Shown piece after piece: positions 47,321 to 57,170 of a DNA stretch of 64,000 nt. Within the stretch, counting starts at the first letter, position 1. Every line of letters starts with the position of its first letter. Source of the DNA: Flavobacterium psychrophilum (GTDB taxonomy: Bacteria; Bacteroidota; Bacteroidia; Flavobacteriales; Flavobacteriaceae). The notes under the pieces were generated by a model. That model had not been told where the DNA came from. It saw only the letters and a program-made list of their open reading frames with translations, and did not search any database. The translations under genes and the position numbers were made by a program. The stretch spans positions 97,085 through 161,084 of the forward strand of contig CAMDDB010000006.1 in assembly GCA_945890865.1 (NCBI GenBank), written 5' to 3'.

Positions 47321-48787
47321 TTAGTTTTGCTCCGTAATGAAAGGATTGTTTAAAAGTTCCGCTTGAGGAATTTTATACGATAATTTCACATCATTATGAG
47401 GAACAGCAACACCCGCTTGGAACAAGTGGTTACTACCTCTATTGATAGTAGCACGGTTACGTTTCATAGCTAAATAACTTTTTCCTTCACCCCATAATTC
47501 AATTCTGGTTTGCTTGTAAATTTCAGCCGTTAGAGCTACACCAGTTAATGTACTGATGTAACCAATATTTGAATCTCTTGAAGTTAATAATTGAGTCAAT
47601 ACAGCTTTAGCTTGTGTCTCACGACTTGTTTTTGCAGCTGCTTCAGCATGTAATAAATACATCTCATCAACTCTCATGTAGATATAATCACAAGTGATTA
47701 CACGTTGTCCACCAATAACACGAGCAGGATCATAGAATTTATTTACTGGTCTGTAACCAGAAGCTGCAGTAAACTGACCTTTTCTTACGTCTGTAGTAGG
47801 AATAGCATCCCATAATGCTCTGTCGATAGATTTTCTATCTCCAGCCCATTGGTAACTATATGTATAGTAATCCATTTGACCCCACCAAGAAATTAAGTCT
47901 AATCCTTGGTTAGTTGTTAAATCAACTCCCCACATCCAAGATGGAGTGTTTACATCGTTGAAACCACCTAATAATTGACTTTGAGTAGTTAATGTAAATC
48001 CACCATTTGTAATAATGTCTTGTGTTAATGTATACACTTGATCGTAATTACCCATAGCTCCGTATGTATAAGCCAATAAACCTTTAGCAACATACTGGTT
48101 GATTTCCGTTTTAGAAGCTCTAGTAAAATCAGACATTAAAGCAATGGCATCGGTTAAATCATCAACGATTAAAGCATAAACAGCAGTAGTTGTACTTTTT
48201 GGTTGTGCTTGTTGAGCTGGATCAATGTATATAGGTAATACTTCTTGCGTAGCATTGTACTCACGAGTGTACAATTGCGCTAAATAAAAGTATGAGTAAG
48301 CGCGTAAAGCTTTCGCTTGACCTAATAACCATCTGTTTTGAGCATTCGTTGGTTGCGCATCATTACCACCTAAGGCATTGATTACGATATTAGTAGAACG
48401 AATAATTCTATAGTAATATCTCCAAGGAATATAACACTCATTACGAGTAAAATCAGTAGTTGCTATATAATCAACATGATTTCTATACCAGTTGTAGGTA
48501 TTTTGAGATAAAGCGATATCACCCGATAACATATCGGTCCAAATATCAATACCTTTTTGACCGAAATCATTGTGACCTCCTGTTCCACCAGTACCTGTTT
48601 CAAACATTAATGAATAGATACCAGAAACAGTACCTCTGATCAAATCAGGGTTGTTAACAGACGCAGCTGCTAGCTGCTCTTGAGTAATGAACGCTGTTGG
48701 TTCAGTTTCAAGAAACTCTTTATCACATCCAACTGTTACAAATAACAATGAAGCAACTAGAGATAAAAATAATTTATTGTTTTTCAT
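47321..48787 (-). CDS. RagB/SusD family nutrient-uptake outer-membrane lipoprotein
   Basis: 488 aa from the ATG at 48787 (MKNNKLFLSLVASLLF). The lipobox is VTVGCDKEF. SusD landmarks: FLETEPTAFITQEQL after the lipid anchor, RNECYIPWRYYYRIIRSTN near 130-148, LLGQAKALRAYSYFYLAQLYTRE, and a final ELLNNPFITEQN. SusD proteins cap the SusC barrel and bind the substrate. The stop lies 35 bases before the lipoprotein start. Confidence 0.92.
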   Translation of the reverse strand: MKNNKLFLSLVASLLFVTVGCDKEFLETEPTAFITQEQLAAASVNNPDLIRGTVSGIYSLMFETGTGGTGGHNDFGQKGIDIWTDMLSGDIALSQNTYNWYRNHVDYIATTDFTRNECYIPWRYYYRIIRSTNIVINALGGNDAQPTNAQNRWLLGQAKALRAYSYFYLAQLYTREYNATQEVLPIYIDPAQQAQPKSTTTAVYALIVDDLTDAIALMSDFTRASKTEINQYVAKGLLAYTYGAMGNYDQVYTLTQDIITNGGFTLTTQSQLLGGFNDVNTPSWMWGVDLTTNQGLDLISWWGQMDYYTYSYQWAGDRKSIDRALWDAIPTTDVRKGQFTAASGYRPVNKFYDPARVIGGQRVITCDYIYMRVDEMYLLHAEAAAKTSRETQAKAVLTQLLTSRDSNIGYISTLTGVALTAEIYKQTRIELWGEGKSYLAMKRNRATINRGSNHLFQAGVAVPHNDVKLSYKIPQAELLNNPFITEQN

Positions 48788-48800
48788 GATTTTTATTTTT

Positions 48801-51800
48801 TTAGAATTCAACTTTTAATCCTAAACTAAAAGTAGAAAGCGGAGAATAACGATAAGTATCAGAACCACCACTTTCAGATGTTGATGTATTAAATCCATCT
48901 CTTTGACTAAAGAATAATAAATTATCTCCAGAAACAAAGATGTTCAATTTAGACAAGTTTAATTTATCAGCAAATTTACCAGGAAGGTTGTATCCTAATT
49001 GAACATTGTTCAATCCGAAATAATCTGCTTTAGTTAAAAATCTTGTTGATCTAGCGTTTACGTTAGCATCTAATGCTGCAGACAATCTTGGAACACCAGT
49101 GATGTCTCCAGGTTGTTGCCATCTATTTCTAACATCTGTATGCCAGTTGTTTTGACCTAATGATCCATTAGCCATTAAACCTGCATAAGCACCGTCATAA
49201 GCATAACCACCCATGCTGTATGTAAATTGTGTCGTTAATTCAAAGTTTTTATACGATGCATTCAAACGGAAAGCTCCTCTTACTTTAGGAATAGCAGATT
49301 TTCCATTAAATTTTTGTGTAGCATCAGCATAAGTTGTTGTAACGGTTTTACCTACAATAGCAGTTGGGTTTAAACTTAAATAATCAGTTAATGATCTGAT
49401 GATTACATCACCTGTATCAAAAGTACCATTATCATTGATGTCATTATAATTCATGTACCACATTGGTACTCCAGTAGCTGGATCAACTCCTGCCCATTCT
49501 GGCATATAAAAATCATATACTGAACGTCCTTCAGCCCATGCGAAAGGTGCATTTGAAGTATCTAATACTTTTGGCAAACCAGTTGCAGGGTCTAGTGGCA
49601 TTGTAGTTATTTCATTTTTCAATAACTCACCATTGATCGCAAAATCTAAGCTAAAATCTTCATCTGTTTTACCTTTGAAAATATGAGCATTAACGTCAAA
49701 TTCGATACCTTGATTTTTTAATTCTCCGTCGTTAACAGTTACAATTGCAACCCCTGTAGATGGAGCAGTTCTTCTTTGGAAAATCAAATCGTAAGTGTTT
49801 TTTACATAGTAATCAACATTAACATCTAAGAAATCAAATAAAGAAGATTCAACACCCACTTGGAAAATTTTTGATTTTTCCCATGTTAAGTCAGCATTAC
49901 CATTATCTCTAATAGAAATAGCATAATCATCATTTAAGTTACCAACATCAAATGTATCGTAACCTGGCCATAAACCAACACCTTCTTGGTCACCTAAAAG
50001 ACCATAACTTGTTTTTAATTTCAAGTAGTTGATTGACTTGATGTCCATGAAAGATTCTTTAGAAATTACCCAAGAAGCTCCGATTGATCCAAAAGTTCCC
50101 CATTTTTCATTTTTGAAACGAGAAGAACCATCACGTCTTGCAGAAGCCGTAAAGTAATATTTTCCACCATAGTTATAATTGAATTGACCAAAATAACTTT
50201 CTAAAGCTGAAGTATTTGTAAACGATCCAGGAGGCGAAGACACAATAATGTATTGGTCTAAATCATATGTATCATACAATACCGCTTTTTGCTTGCTTGC
50301 ATAGGAAATCTTTTGTTCGTAGCTATTTGATTCATGAGCTGCAAATATTTCCATGTTATGATCACCAAATGTATTCTTATAACGTAATAAGTTTAAGAAG
50401 TTTTGTGTCATTAAGCTTGTTTTTTCTTTGTATAATGAACCAAATTGTTGTGCTGCTGAACCATAGAAAGGATTATTTCTATTGTTGTACTCATTATCAT
50501 ACAATTGTGCACCAAATCTAGTTTCTAACGATAATTTCTTAGTGAAATTAATGTCAAAGTTAAAGTTACCATTGAACTCATTTCTTTGGTTAATACTTCT
50601 GTCAAAATGAGCATCTGCAACTGCATTGGTTAAACCACCAAACGCTCTTGAACCTGAAGTACCGTCTCCATAATCATATTGGTAACCCCCAAAATAAGGA
50701 TCTGAGATTTTGTTACCATTCGCATCTCTTGAGAAAAGCGGATAAATTGATGGAATGTTATCAACAAACCAGAATATACTTCCAGAATCTGAAGATTGAC
50801 CATTATTATTAGTTTGAGATCCTGTATATCCAATGTTAACACCCGCTTTTAACCAATCTTTTGGTTTGTGGTTTACTGTTAATCTTGCAGAATATCTTTT
50901 ATAATCTGAATTAATGATGTATCCTTCGTCATTTAAAAATCCGAATGAACTAAAATAACTAGTTTTGTCATTACTTCCAGAAAATCTTACGTTACTTTCT
51001 TGTCTGTAAGAAGTTTGGAAACCATAATCTTCCCAATCTTCTGGAGAATATTTTCTAGTTACTCCTGGTCTAACAGTACGAGTTACTGGATCAATCAATT
51101 GAGCTGCAGTAGCATTCCACATGTTATAACCTGGACTAATACCTCCAGCAGAAAATAAGTTAGTATTTGCAAATGCAACTGGATCGGCTTGGTTTGTACC
51201 AACACCTCTGTTGTACATTGCTTCCCAAGATAATCCAATATATTCTTCTGGAGATTCAATTACACTATATCTAGGTAATAAACTCACGTTGATACTTGAT
51301 CTTAAATCAACTTCAACTGAAGAACGATTTCCTTTACCGTTTTTAGTTGCAATTACGATTACACCATTTGAACCTCTAGATCCATAAACAGCAGTCGCAG
51401 CAGCATCTTTCAAAACAGTTAAAGATTGAATATCTGCAGGGTTGATTGAATTCAAACTTCCTTGCAATGGCACACCATCAACAACGTATAATGGATTTCT
51501 GTTACCATTAACAGAACCAAATCCACGGATACGGATTGTTGCAGCAGAACCTGGCTGACCTGAAGTTGTAATTACGTTAACACCCGCAACCTCACCTTTT
51601 AAAGCTTGAGAAACGTTTGAAACAGCTTTTGCTTCAACATTTTTCGTTTGAACTGATGTTGCAGTTCCTACAAATGCTTCTTTTGTTGTAGTACCATACC
51701 CGACAACTACTAAATCATCAAGTACTGTAGTTTTCAAAAGAACATTATAACTATTGGCTGCACCAATAGTTACCGATTGTTTCATACCAAGATATGAAAT

Positions 51801-52013
51801 TTCTAACACATCTCCCGATTTTGCTTGGATAGAATATTTTCCATCAAAATCTGTTGCTACAACATTTTTTGTACCTTTTACAGTTACAGTTGCACCAACA
51901 GCAGGCCCTAGTTCGTCAGAAACCATACCTGTAACAGTTTTCTCTTGCGCGAACGAAAACTGCATTGTAAACGCTAATAAAAGCGTAAAAATCCATTTGA
52001 ACTTCGATCTCAT
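48801..52013 (-). CDS. SusC/RagA family TonB-linked outer-membrane transporter
   Basis: 1070 aa. The signal peptide ends FSFAQEK. A carboxypeptidase-regulatory-like domain (about 25-100) carries VTGMVSDELGPAVGATVTVKG. The plug follows, with VVVGYGTTTKEAFVGT near the TonB-interacting segment and NPLYVVDGVPL / SLTVLKDAAATAVYGSRG, then the barrel ending FSLGLKVEF. It forms the uptake pair with the SusD gene 13 bases downstream. There are no glycoside hydrolases, peptidases or regulators beside it, so the substrate is not indicated. Confidence 0.94.
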   Translation of the reverse strand: MRSKFKWIFTLLLAFTMQFSFAQEKTVTGMVSDELGPAVGATVTVKGTKNVVATDFDGKYSIQAKSGDVLEISYLGMKQSVTIGAANSYNVLLKTTVLDDLVVVGYGTTTKEAFVGTATSVQTKNVEAKAVSNVSQALKGEVAGVNVITTSGQPGSAATIRIRGFGSVNGNRNPLYVVDGVPLQGSLNSINPADIQSLTVLKDAAATAVYGSRGSNGVIVIATKNGKGNRSSVEVDLRSSINVSLLPRYSVIESPEEYIGLSWEAMYNRGVGTNQADPVAFANTNLFSAGGISPGYNMWNATAAQLIDPVTRTVRPGVTRKYSPEDWEDYGFQTSYRQESNVRFSGSNDKTSYFSSFGFLNDEGYIINSDYKRYSARLTVNHKPKDWLKAGVNIGYTGSQTNNNGQSSDSGSIFWFVDNIPSIYPLFSRDANGNKISDPYFGGYQYDYGDGTSGSRAFGGLTNAVADAHFDRSINQRNEFNGNFNFDINFTKKLSLETRFGAQLYDNEYNNRNNPFYGSAAQQFGSLYKEKTSLMTQNFLNLLRYKNTFGDHNMEIFAAHESNSYEQKISYASKQKAVLYDTYDLDQYIIVSSPPGSFTNTSALESYFGQFNYNYGGKYYFTASARRDGSSRFKNEKWGTFGSIGASWVISKESFMDIKSINYLKLKTSYGLLGDQEGVGLWPGYDTFDVGNLNDDYAISIRDNGNADLTWEKSKIFQVGVESSLFDFLDVNVDYYVKNTYDLIFQRRTAPSTGVAIVTVNDGELKNQGIEFDVNAHIFKGKTDEDFSLDFAINGELLKNEITTMPLDPATGLPKVLDTSNAPFAWAEGRSVYDFYMPEWAGVDPATGVPMWYMNYNDINDNGTFDTGDVIIRSLTDYLSLNPTAIVGKTVTTTYADATQKFNGKSAIPKVRGAFRLNASYKNFELTTQFTYSMGGYAYDGAYAGLMANGSLGQNNWHTDVRNRWQQPGDITGVPRLSAALDANVNARSTRFLTKADYFGLNNVQLGYNLPGKFADKLNLSKLNIFVSGDNLLFFSQRDGFNTSTSESGGSDTYRYSPLSTFSLGLKVEF

Positions 52014-52190
52014 ATTAAATTTATTTGAGTTAGTTATTCCGCAAACTTCTTAATAATTTCTTAAATAACCAAATATTAGTGTAGAATATTATTAAATTAT
52101 TTATGTTAAAGTTTTAGAATAAAAAAAGAGAATCCGTAACATTCTGATTGTAAAGATGAAAATTCAGCATAAAGAATGCTATAAATAGTA

Positions 52191-52198
52191 TATTTTTG
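52191..52198 (+). promoter_or_regulatory. -7 promoter element for rnhB
   Basis: TATTTTTG overlaps the in-frame TTG at 52196 and so excludes it as the start. The leader before the ATG at 52211 would be about 8-9 bases. Confidence 0.5.
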
Positions 52199-52210
52199 AC
52201 AAAAAAAAGA

Positions 52211-52870
52211 ATGTTAAATAAACGTTACAGCTTTTCTATTTTGGAATGTGGAACCGATGAAGCAGGCAGAGGTTGCCTAGCAGGACCTGTAACTGCTGCT
52301 GCTGTTCTATTGCCCGATGACTTTGAAAATGAATTACTTAATGATTCCAAACAACTAACTGAAAAAACACGATTACAACTCCAACCTATTATAGAAACTC
52401 AAGCGCTTTCTTTTGCTGTAACTCATATCAATAGTATTGAAATTGACGAAATCAATATATTAAACGCATCCATGAAAGCCATGCAAGAATGTATCTTACA
52501 ACTTCAACCAACACCTGACTATATAATTGTAGATGGAAATCGGCCACTAAATGGAAAATTAGGTAAACCACAAAAAACAGGAAAAATATTTTCAGCTGAC
52601 GAAATTGAACTTCTGAAAGCTATTCCAAGTACTAGTATAATAAAAGGGGATAGTAAATTTTTAAGTATTGCAGCGGCTTCAATTTTAGCAAAAACCTATC
52701 GCGATGCTTATATGGATAAAATTCACGAAGAATTTCCGATGTACCATTGGAACAAAAACAAAGGCTATCCTACAAAAGAACACAGAGCAGCTATACAAAA
52801 GCATGGGCCGTGTAAATACCACCGCATGAGCTTTCGATTACTCCCAGAGCAATTAACTTTGGATTTATAA
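52211..52870 (+). CDS. rnhB: Ribonuclease HII
   Basis: 219 aa from ATG 52211 ([20 protein letters not shown]). It removes ribonucleotides embedded in DNA. The catalytic acidic residues are in [15 protein letters not shown] (Asp-Glu pair), IIVDGNRPL (Asp near 111) and [30 protein letters not shown] is the family motif II. The extended frame from TTG 52196 is rejected because of the promoter. Confidence 0.94.
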   Translation: MLNKRYSFSILECGTDEAGRGCLAGPVTAAAVLLPDDFENELLNDSKQLTEKTRLQLQPIIETQALSFAVTHINSIEIDEINILNASMKAMQECILQLQPTPDYIIVDGNRPLNGKLGKPQKTGKIFSADEIELLKAIPSTSIIKGDSKFLSIAAASILAKTYRDAYMDKIHEEFPMYHWNKNKGYPTKEHRAAIQKHGPCKYHRMSFRLLPEQLTLDL

Positions 52871-52886
52871 CTATTGATAAACGATT

Positions 52887-53591
52887 TTAGATTGTAGAAA
52901 TAACCTCCGCTTCAAATAAATTTTGAAAATGTTTGAGAATTTTTGCTTTCACTTCGTTTTCATCCACCGCGCCATTCAATTCAACATGCATTGAAGTAAC
53001 CGCTTTCCCTTTTATACCACACGGAATAATATTGTCAAAGTAACCCAAATCGGAATTAACATTCAAGGCAAAACCATGCATGGTTACCCAGCGAGAAGCT
53101 CGTACACCCAGAGCACAAATTTTTCTAGCAAATGGCGTACCCACATCAAACCAAACGCCGGTTTCTCCTTCACTTCGAGTGGCGTGTAATCCATATTCGG
53201 CCAAGGTTAAAATAATGGCTTCTTCTAAAAATCGTAAATATTGATGAATGTCGGTAAAAAAGTTTTCTAAGTCTAAAATGGGATAACCCACAATTTGTCC
53301 CGGTCCGTGATAGGTAATATCACCTCCTCTATTGATTTTATAAAACGTAGCCCCTTTGGCTGCCAATTGTTTTTCGGAAAGTAATAAATTGGAAAAATCA
53401 CCACTTTTACCTAAGGTATACACATGCGGATGCGCTACATAAAGTAGAAAGTTGGGAGTTGGAAGTTGGGAGTTGGATTGTCTGTTTTGAATTTTAATGT
53501 CCACAATTTCTTTAAACAAGACTTCTTGGTAATCCCAAGTTTCTTTGTAATCTTTTGAACCTAAATCTTGAAGTTGGACCTTTTTATTCAT
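52887..53591 (-). CDS. lipB: Octanoyltransferase LipB
   Basis: 234 aa from the ATG at 53591 (MNKKVQLQDLGSKDYKE). It moves octanoate from acyl carrier protein to lipoyl domains, the step before LipA. The family motifs HPHVYTLGKSG, NRGGDITYHGPGQIVGYPIL and the catalytic pair Lys in GIKGKAVTS and Cys in RKICALGVRASRW are intact. Residues about 32-48 (QNRQSNSQLPTPNF region) are encoded by a heptamer array; this is a variable loop in the family, so function is probably kept. Confidence 0.93.
   Translation of the reverse strand: MNKKVQLQDLGSKDYKETWDYQEVLFKEIVDIKIQNRQSNSQLPTPNFLLYVAHPHVYTLGKSGDFSNLLLSEKQLAAKGATFYKINRGGDITYHGPGQIVGYPILDLENFFTDIHQYLRFLEEAIILTLAEYGLHATRSEGETGVWFDVGTPFARKICALGVRASRWVTMHGFALNVNSDLGYFDNIIPCGIKGKAVTSMHVELNGAVDENEVKAKILKHFQNLFEAEVISTI
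53447..53495. repeat. Seven-unit heptamer array inside lipB
   Basis: On the plus strand, units GAAAGTT, GGGAGTT, GGAAGTT, GGGAGTT, GGATTGT, CTGTTTT and GAATTTT follow in register. The first four are one or two changes apart. The array lies inside the coding sequence and encodes residues about 32-48 of LipB. Confidence 0.75.
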
Positions 53592-53642
53592 AATGACCAA
53601 AACTGGGTTTTATATCGGGCACAAAGATACAAATAGTTTTTT

Positions 53643-53709
53643 GATGATGGATGATGGAAGCAGATACCTGACTCGATTCCCGAATTACGATTCCCGAATT
53701 ACAAATTAC
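53643..53709. repeat. Heptamer array between lipB and lysS
   Basis: GATGATG occurs twice in tandem (53643-53656), followed after 18 less regular bases by GATTCCC, GAATTAC, GATTCCC, GAATTAC and AAATTAC in register (53675-53709). It ends just upstream of the lysS promoter. Confidence 0.75.
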
Positions 53710-53714
53710 GAAAC

Positions 53715-53746
53715 TTTTGAACTTGAAACAAAATAAATTATCTTTG
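53715..53746 (+). promoter_or_regulatory. Promoter of lysS
   Basis: TTTTG (53715-53719), 19-base spacer, TATCTTTG (53739-53746). This is a full Bacteroidota -33/-7 pattern, 19 bases before the ATG at 53766. Confidence 0.75.
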
Positions 53747-53765
53747 CACGTTAAAATACCATACT

Positions 53766-55463
53766 ATGCAACTTTCGGAACAAGAAATCATCAGAAGAGA
53801 CAAACTAAACGCTTTACGCGAATTAGGAATTAACCCTTATCCAGCGGATTTATTTCCGGTGAATCACACTTCAAAGCAAGTGAAGGCAACTTTTGAAGAA
53901 GGCAAGAAGGTTATTTTAGCCGGTCGTTTAATGAGTGTTCGAGATCAAGGAAAAGCTTCGTTTGCCGAATTGCAAGACAGTGAAGGCAGAATCCAGTTGT
54001 ATTTTAATCGCGACATGCTTTGCGAAGGCGAAGACAAAACGCTTTACAATCAAGTTTTCAAAAAATTAACTGATTTAGGAGATTTTATTGGAATTGAGGG
54101 TGAATTATTCATGACGAAAGTTGGCGCTATGTGCGTTCGCGTGGATGCTTTTAAAATTTTAAGTAAAACCTTGAAACCGCTTCCGTTGCCAAAAACCGAC
54201 GAAGAAGGAAATGTTTTTGATGCGTTTACCGATACCGAATTGCGATACCGAATGCGCTATGTTGACTTAGTGGTAAATCCGCAAGTGAAAGAAGTTTTTA
54301 TGAAACGAACAAAATTGTTCAACGCCATGCGAACGTTTTTCAACGAAGCCGGTTATATGGAAGTAGAAACTCCAGTTTTACAATCCATTCCGGGAGGAGC
54401 TGCTGCGCGCCCTTTTATTACCCATCATAATAGTTTAGACATTCCTTTATATATGCGAATTGCTAACGAATTGTATTTGAAAAGATTAATCGTTGGTGGA
54501 TTTGATGGGGTTTACGAATTTTCGAAAAACTTCCGTAACGAAGGAATGGACAGAACCCACAACCCAGAATTTACCGCTATGGAAATTTATGTAGCTTATA
54601 AAGACTACAACTGGATGATGAAAATGACCGAAAATCTTTTGGAATATTGTGCTTTACAAGTAAACGGAACAACTGAGGCTACATTTGGCGAACATAAAGT
54701 AAACTTCAAAGCGCCCTATGCAAGAGTTACGATGACCGATGCCATCAAACAATTTACCGGTTTTAACATCACCGGAAAATCGGAAGATGAATTGCGTGAG
54801 GCTGCAAAATCTATGGGAATTGAAGTAAATGATACCATGGGTAAAGGAAAATTAATCGATGAAATTTTTGGCGAGAAATGCGAAGGCAATTTTATCCAAC
54901 CTACCTTCATTACGGATTATCCAAAAGAAATGTCGCCATTATGTAAATCACACCGCGATAACCCAGAATTAACGGAACGTTTTGAATTAATGGTGTGCGG
55001 TAAAGAAATTGCCAATGCCTATTCCGAATTAAACGACCCTATTGACCAACGTGAGCGTTTTGAAGCGCAAATGGCTTTAGCCGAAAAAGGTGATGATGAA
55101 GCCAACGGCATAATTGATGAAGATTTCTTACGCGCTTTAGAATATGGTATGCCACCCACTTCCGGATTGGGAATTGGAATGGACCGATTAATCATGTTTT
55201 TAACCAACAATCCATCGATTCAAGAAGTATTGTTTTTCCCTCAAATGCGCCCTGAGAAAAAAGGTCCGGAATTAACGGAAGATGAAAAACACATTATCGA
55301 AATTTTAAAAGCTAACGAGGGTATTTCAATTGGCGACTTAAAAATAAAAGCCGATTTAAGCGGAAAAAAATGGGATGCTGCCAGCAAAGGCATTAGCAAA
55401 CATGGCTTGATGAAGATTACAGTCGATGGCGAAAATAAAATTGCAGAATATTTAGGGAAATAA
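53766..55463 (+). CDS. lysS: Lysine--tRNA ligase, class II
   Basis: 565 aa. The N-terminal OB-fold anticodon domain (about 50-160) has VILAGRLMSVRDQGKASFAELQD in parts. The class II core shows motif 1 (FFNEAGYMEVETPVL), motif 2 (FRNEGMDRTHNPEFTAMEIY) and motif 3 (GLGIGMDRLIMFL near 456-468). The last 60 residues beyond the core (DEKHIIEILKANEGISIGDL) form a small extra domain that flavobacterial LysRS commonly carry. It makes Lys-tRNA for translation. Confidence 0.97.
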   Translation: MQLSEQEIIRRDKLNALRELGINPYPADLFPVNHTSKQVKATFEEGKKVILAGRLMSVRDQGKASFAELQDSEGRIQLYFNRDMLCEGEDKTLYNQVFKKLTDLGDFIGIEGELFMTKVGAMCVRVDAFKILSKTLKPLPLPKTDEEGNVFDAFTDTELRYRMRYVDLVVNPQVKEVFMKRTKLFNAMRTFFNEAGYMEVETPVLQSIPGGAAARPFITHHNSLDIPLYMRIANELYLKRLIVGGFDGVYEFSKNFRNEGMDRTHNPEFTAMEIYVAYKDYNWMMKMTENLLEYCALQVNGTTEATFGEHKVNFKAPYARVTMTDAIKQFTGFNITGKSEDELREAAKSMGIEVNDTMGKGKLIDEIFGEKCEGNFIQPTFITDYPKEMSPLCKSHRDNPELTERFELMVCGKEIANAYSELNDPIDQRERFEAQMALAEKGDDEANGIIDEDFLRALEYGMPPTSGLGIGMDRLIMFLTNNPSIQEVLFFPQMRPEKKGPELTEDEKHIIEILKANEGISIGDLKIKADLSGKKWDAASKGISKHGLMKITVDGENKIAEYLGK

Positions 55464-55537
55464 TTGTTTTTATCTTTTTTTTGGATTTACAAAAAAAACG
55501 AGTAGATTTGGATACCAAAAAATTAATCAAATAAAGT

Positions 55538-55858
55538 ATGAAAAAGATATTCGCTGTAGTGGTCTTGTTTTTTGCATTTACCAATAATGGTTCGGCTCAA
55601 GAAACAAAACAAAAAGATCCGAATGTATTGGCTAAAAATGAGTTAATTGCGCTCACGAAAGTAATTGATATAGAAAACGACTTAGCGAACGCCATCAACA
55701 GCCTACTTCTTTACAAACATGAAACCGTGTTCAAATCTCCAGAAATGAAAGAAGAAATGGCAGCAATGATTGATGGTAAATTAAAAGGAACTTTTACCCC
55801 CGAAGTTTATTCAAAAATTAAAAAAAATAAGGTCTTGTATAAAGATTTATTATATTAA
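55538..55858 (+). CDS. Small secreted protein of unknown function
   Basis: 106 aa. The signal peptide MKKIFAVVVLFFAFTNNGSAQ is followed by about 85 polar, probably helical residues with no motif I recognise. The region NELIALTKVIDIENDLANAI hints at a helical bundle. It lies between lysS and a bidirectional terminator, 74 bases after lysS; it may be co-transcribed with it. Confidence 0.65.
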   Translation: MKKIFAVVVLFFAFTNNGSAQETKQKDPNVLAKNELIALTKVIDIENDLANAINSLLLYKHETVFKSPEMKEEMAAMIDGKLKGTFTPEVYSKIKKNKVLYKDLLY

Positions 55859-55882
55859 AAATGTCCCGTTTGGGACATTTTT
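55856..55882. terminator. Bidirectional terminator between convergent genes
   Basis: AAAAATGTCCC / GGGACATTTTT, 11-bp perfect stem with loop GTTT. It serves the rightward small secreted-protein gene and the leftward hemL; it overlaps the hemL stop codon by a few bases. Confidence 0.85.
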
Positions 55883-57170
55883 AATATAATTCATTTGCAG
55901 TTGCAGCAACCGCTTCTATTGTAAAATCCAAATCCTCATAAGTCAAAGCATCGGTAATGAACCAGGTTTCATAGGCAGAAGGCGCAATATAAACGCCACG
56001 TTTGAGCAAACCGTGGAAAAATTTCTTAAAGGTTTCGTTATCGCCATTTTTTGCAGTAGCAAAATCAAAAACAGGATTCGCGTCAAAATGTACAGAAATC
56101 ATGGAACCAACCCTATTGATGGTATGCACAACATTTGCAGCAGTTAATGCATTCGCTATTCCTTGTTCTAAATAGGCTGTTTTTTCAGCTAAACGATCAT
56201 ATATTGCTGCATCAGCATGAAGCGCTTTAAGCATTTCATACCCAGCAGCCATGGCCAAAGGATTTCCAGAAAGCGTACCTGCTTGATAAACAGGCCCTAG
56301 CGGTGCTAACTGATTCATAATTACTTCCCGAGCCGCAAAAGCACCTACAGGCAAACCACCTCCAATTACTTTTCCAAAACAAACGATATCTGCTTTAACA
56401 CCATACAATTCTTGCGCGCCACCTTTTGCCAGACGAAATCCAGTCATGACCTCATCAAAAATTAGCAAGATACCGTGTTCTGAACAAAGCGCTCGCAAAC
56501 CTTCTAAAAACCCTTCTGCAGGAGGAATACAACCCATGTTTCCAGCCACAGGTTCAATGATAACTGCTGCAATCTCATTTGTATTCGCATCAAATAAAGC
56601 TTTTACACTTTCAAGATCATTGTAAGCGGCCAACAAAGTATCTTTTGCTGTGCCTTTAGTGACTCCTGGACTGTTGGGCACTCCAAAAGTACTCAAGCCA
56701 CTTCCCGCAGCTATTAAAAACGAATCCGAGTGCCCATGATAACAACCCGAAAATTTTATTATTTTATCTCTATTTGTAAATCCTCTAGCCAAACGGATTG
56801 CGCTCATACAAGCTTCTGTTCCTGAGTTTACAAATCGTATTTTATCGATATTGGGCACCATTGAAACGGCCATTTTTGCAATTTGGGTTTCCAATTCAGT
56901 TGGCATTCCAAACGAAGTTCCTTTTTTTGCTTTTTCAATTACAGCTTGTACAACGGGTTCATAAGCGTGTCCTAAAATCATAGGGCCCCAAGAGTTAATA
57001 TAATCAATAAGACGATTACCATCTTCGTCATAGAGATACGCTCCTTTGGCTTCTTTGACAAAAATAGGCGTCCCTCCCACTCCTTTAAAAGCTCTTACTG
57101 GTGAATTGACACCGCCCGGAATCACTTTATTGGCCTCAATAAATAATTCGCTACTTCTTTTGTATACCAT
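55881..57170 (-). CDS. hemL: Glutamate-1-semialdehyde 2,1-aminomutase
   Basis: 429 aa. It converts glutamate-1-semialdehyde to 5-aminolevulinate in the C5 heme pathway. Landmarks: [17 protein letters not shown] near the N-terminus, [34 protein letters not shown], the PLP lysine in [17 protein letters not shown] (near 268) and [16 protein letters not shown]. The length is normal. Its start overlaps the stop of the glucosaminidase gene by one base, so the two are translationally coupled. Confidence 0.95.
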   Translation of the reverse strand: MVYKRSSELFIEANKVIPGGVNSPVRAFKGVGGTPIFVKEAKGAYLYDEDGNRLIDYINSWGPMILGHAYEPVVQAVIEKAKKGTSFGMPTELETQIAKMAVSMVPNIDKIRFVNSGTEACMSAIRLARGFTNRDKIIKFSGCYHGHSDSFLIAAGSGLSTFGVPNSPGVTKGTAKDTLLAAYNDLESVKALFDANTNEIAAVIIEPVAGNMGCIPPAEGFLEGLRALCSEHGILLIFDEVMTGFRLAKGGAQELYGVKADIVCFGKVIGGGLPVGAFAAREVIMNQLAPLGPVYQAGTLSGNPLAMAAGYEMLKALHADAAIYDRLAEKTAYLEQGIANALTAANVVHTINRVGSMISVHFDANPVFDFATAKNGDNETFKKFFHGLLKRGVYIAPSAYETWFITDALTYEDLDFTIEAVAATANELY

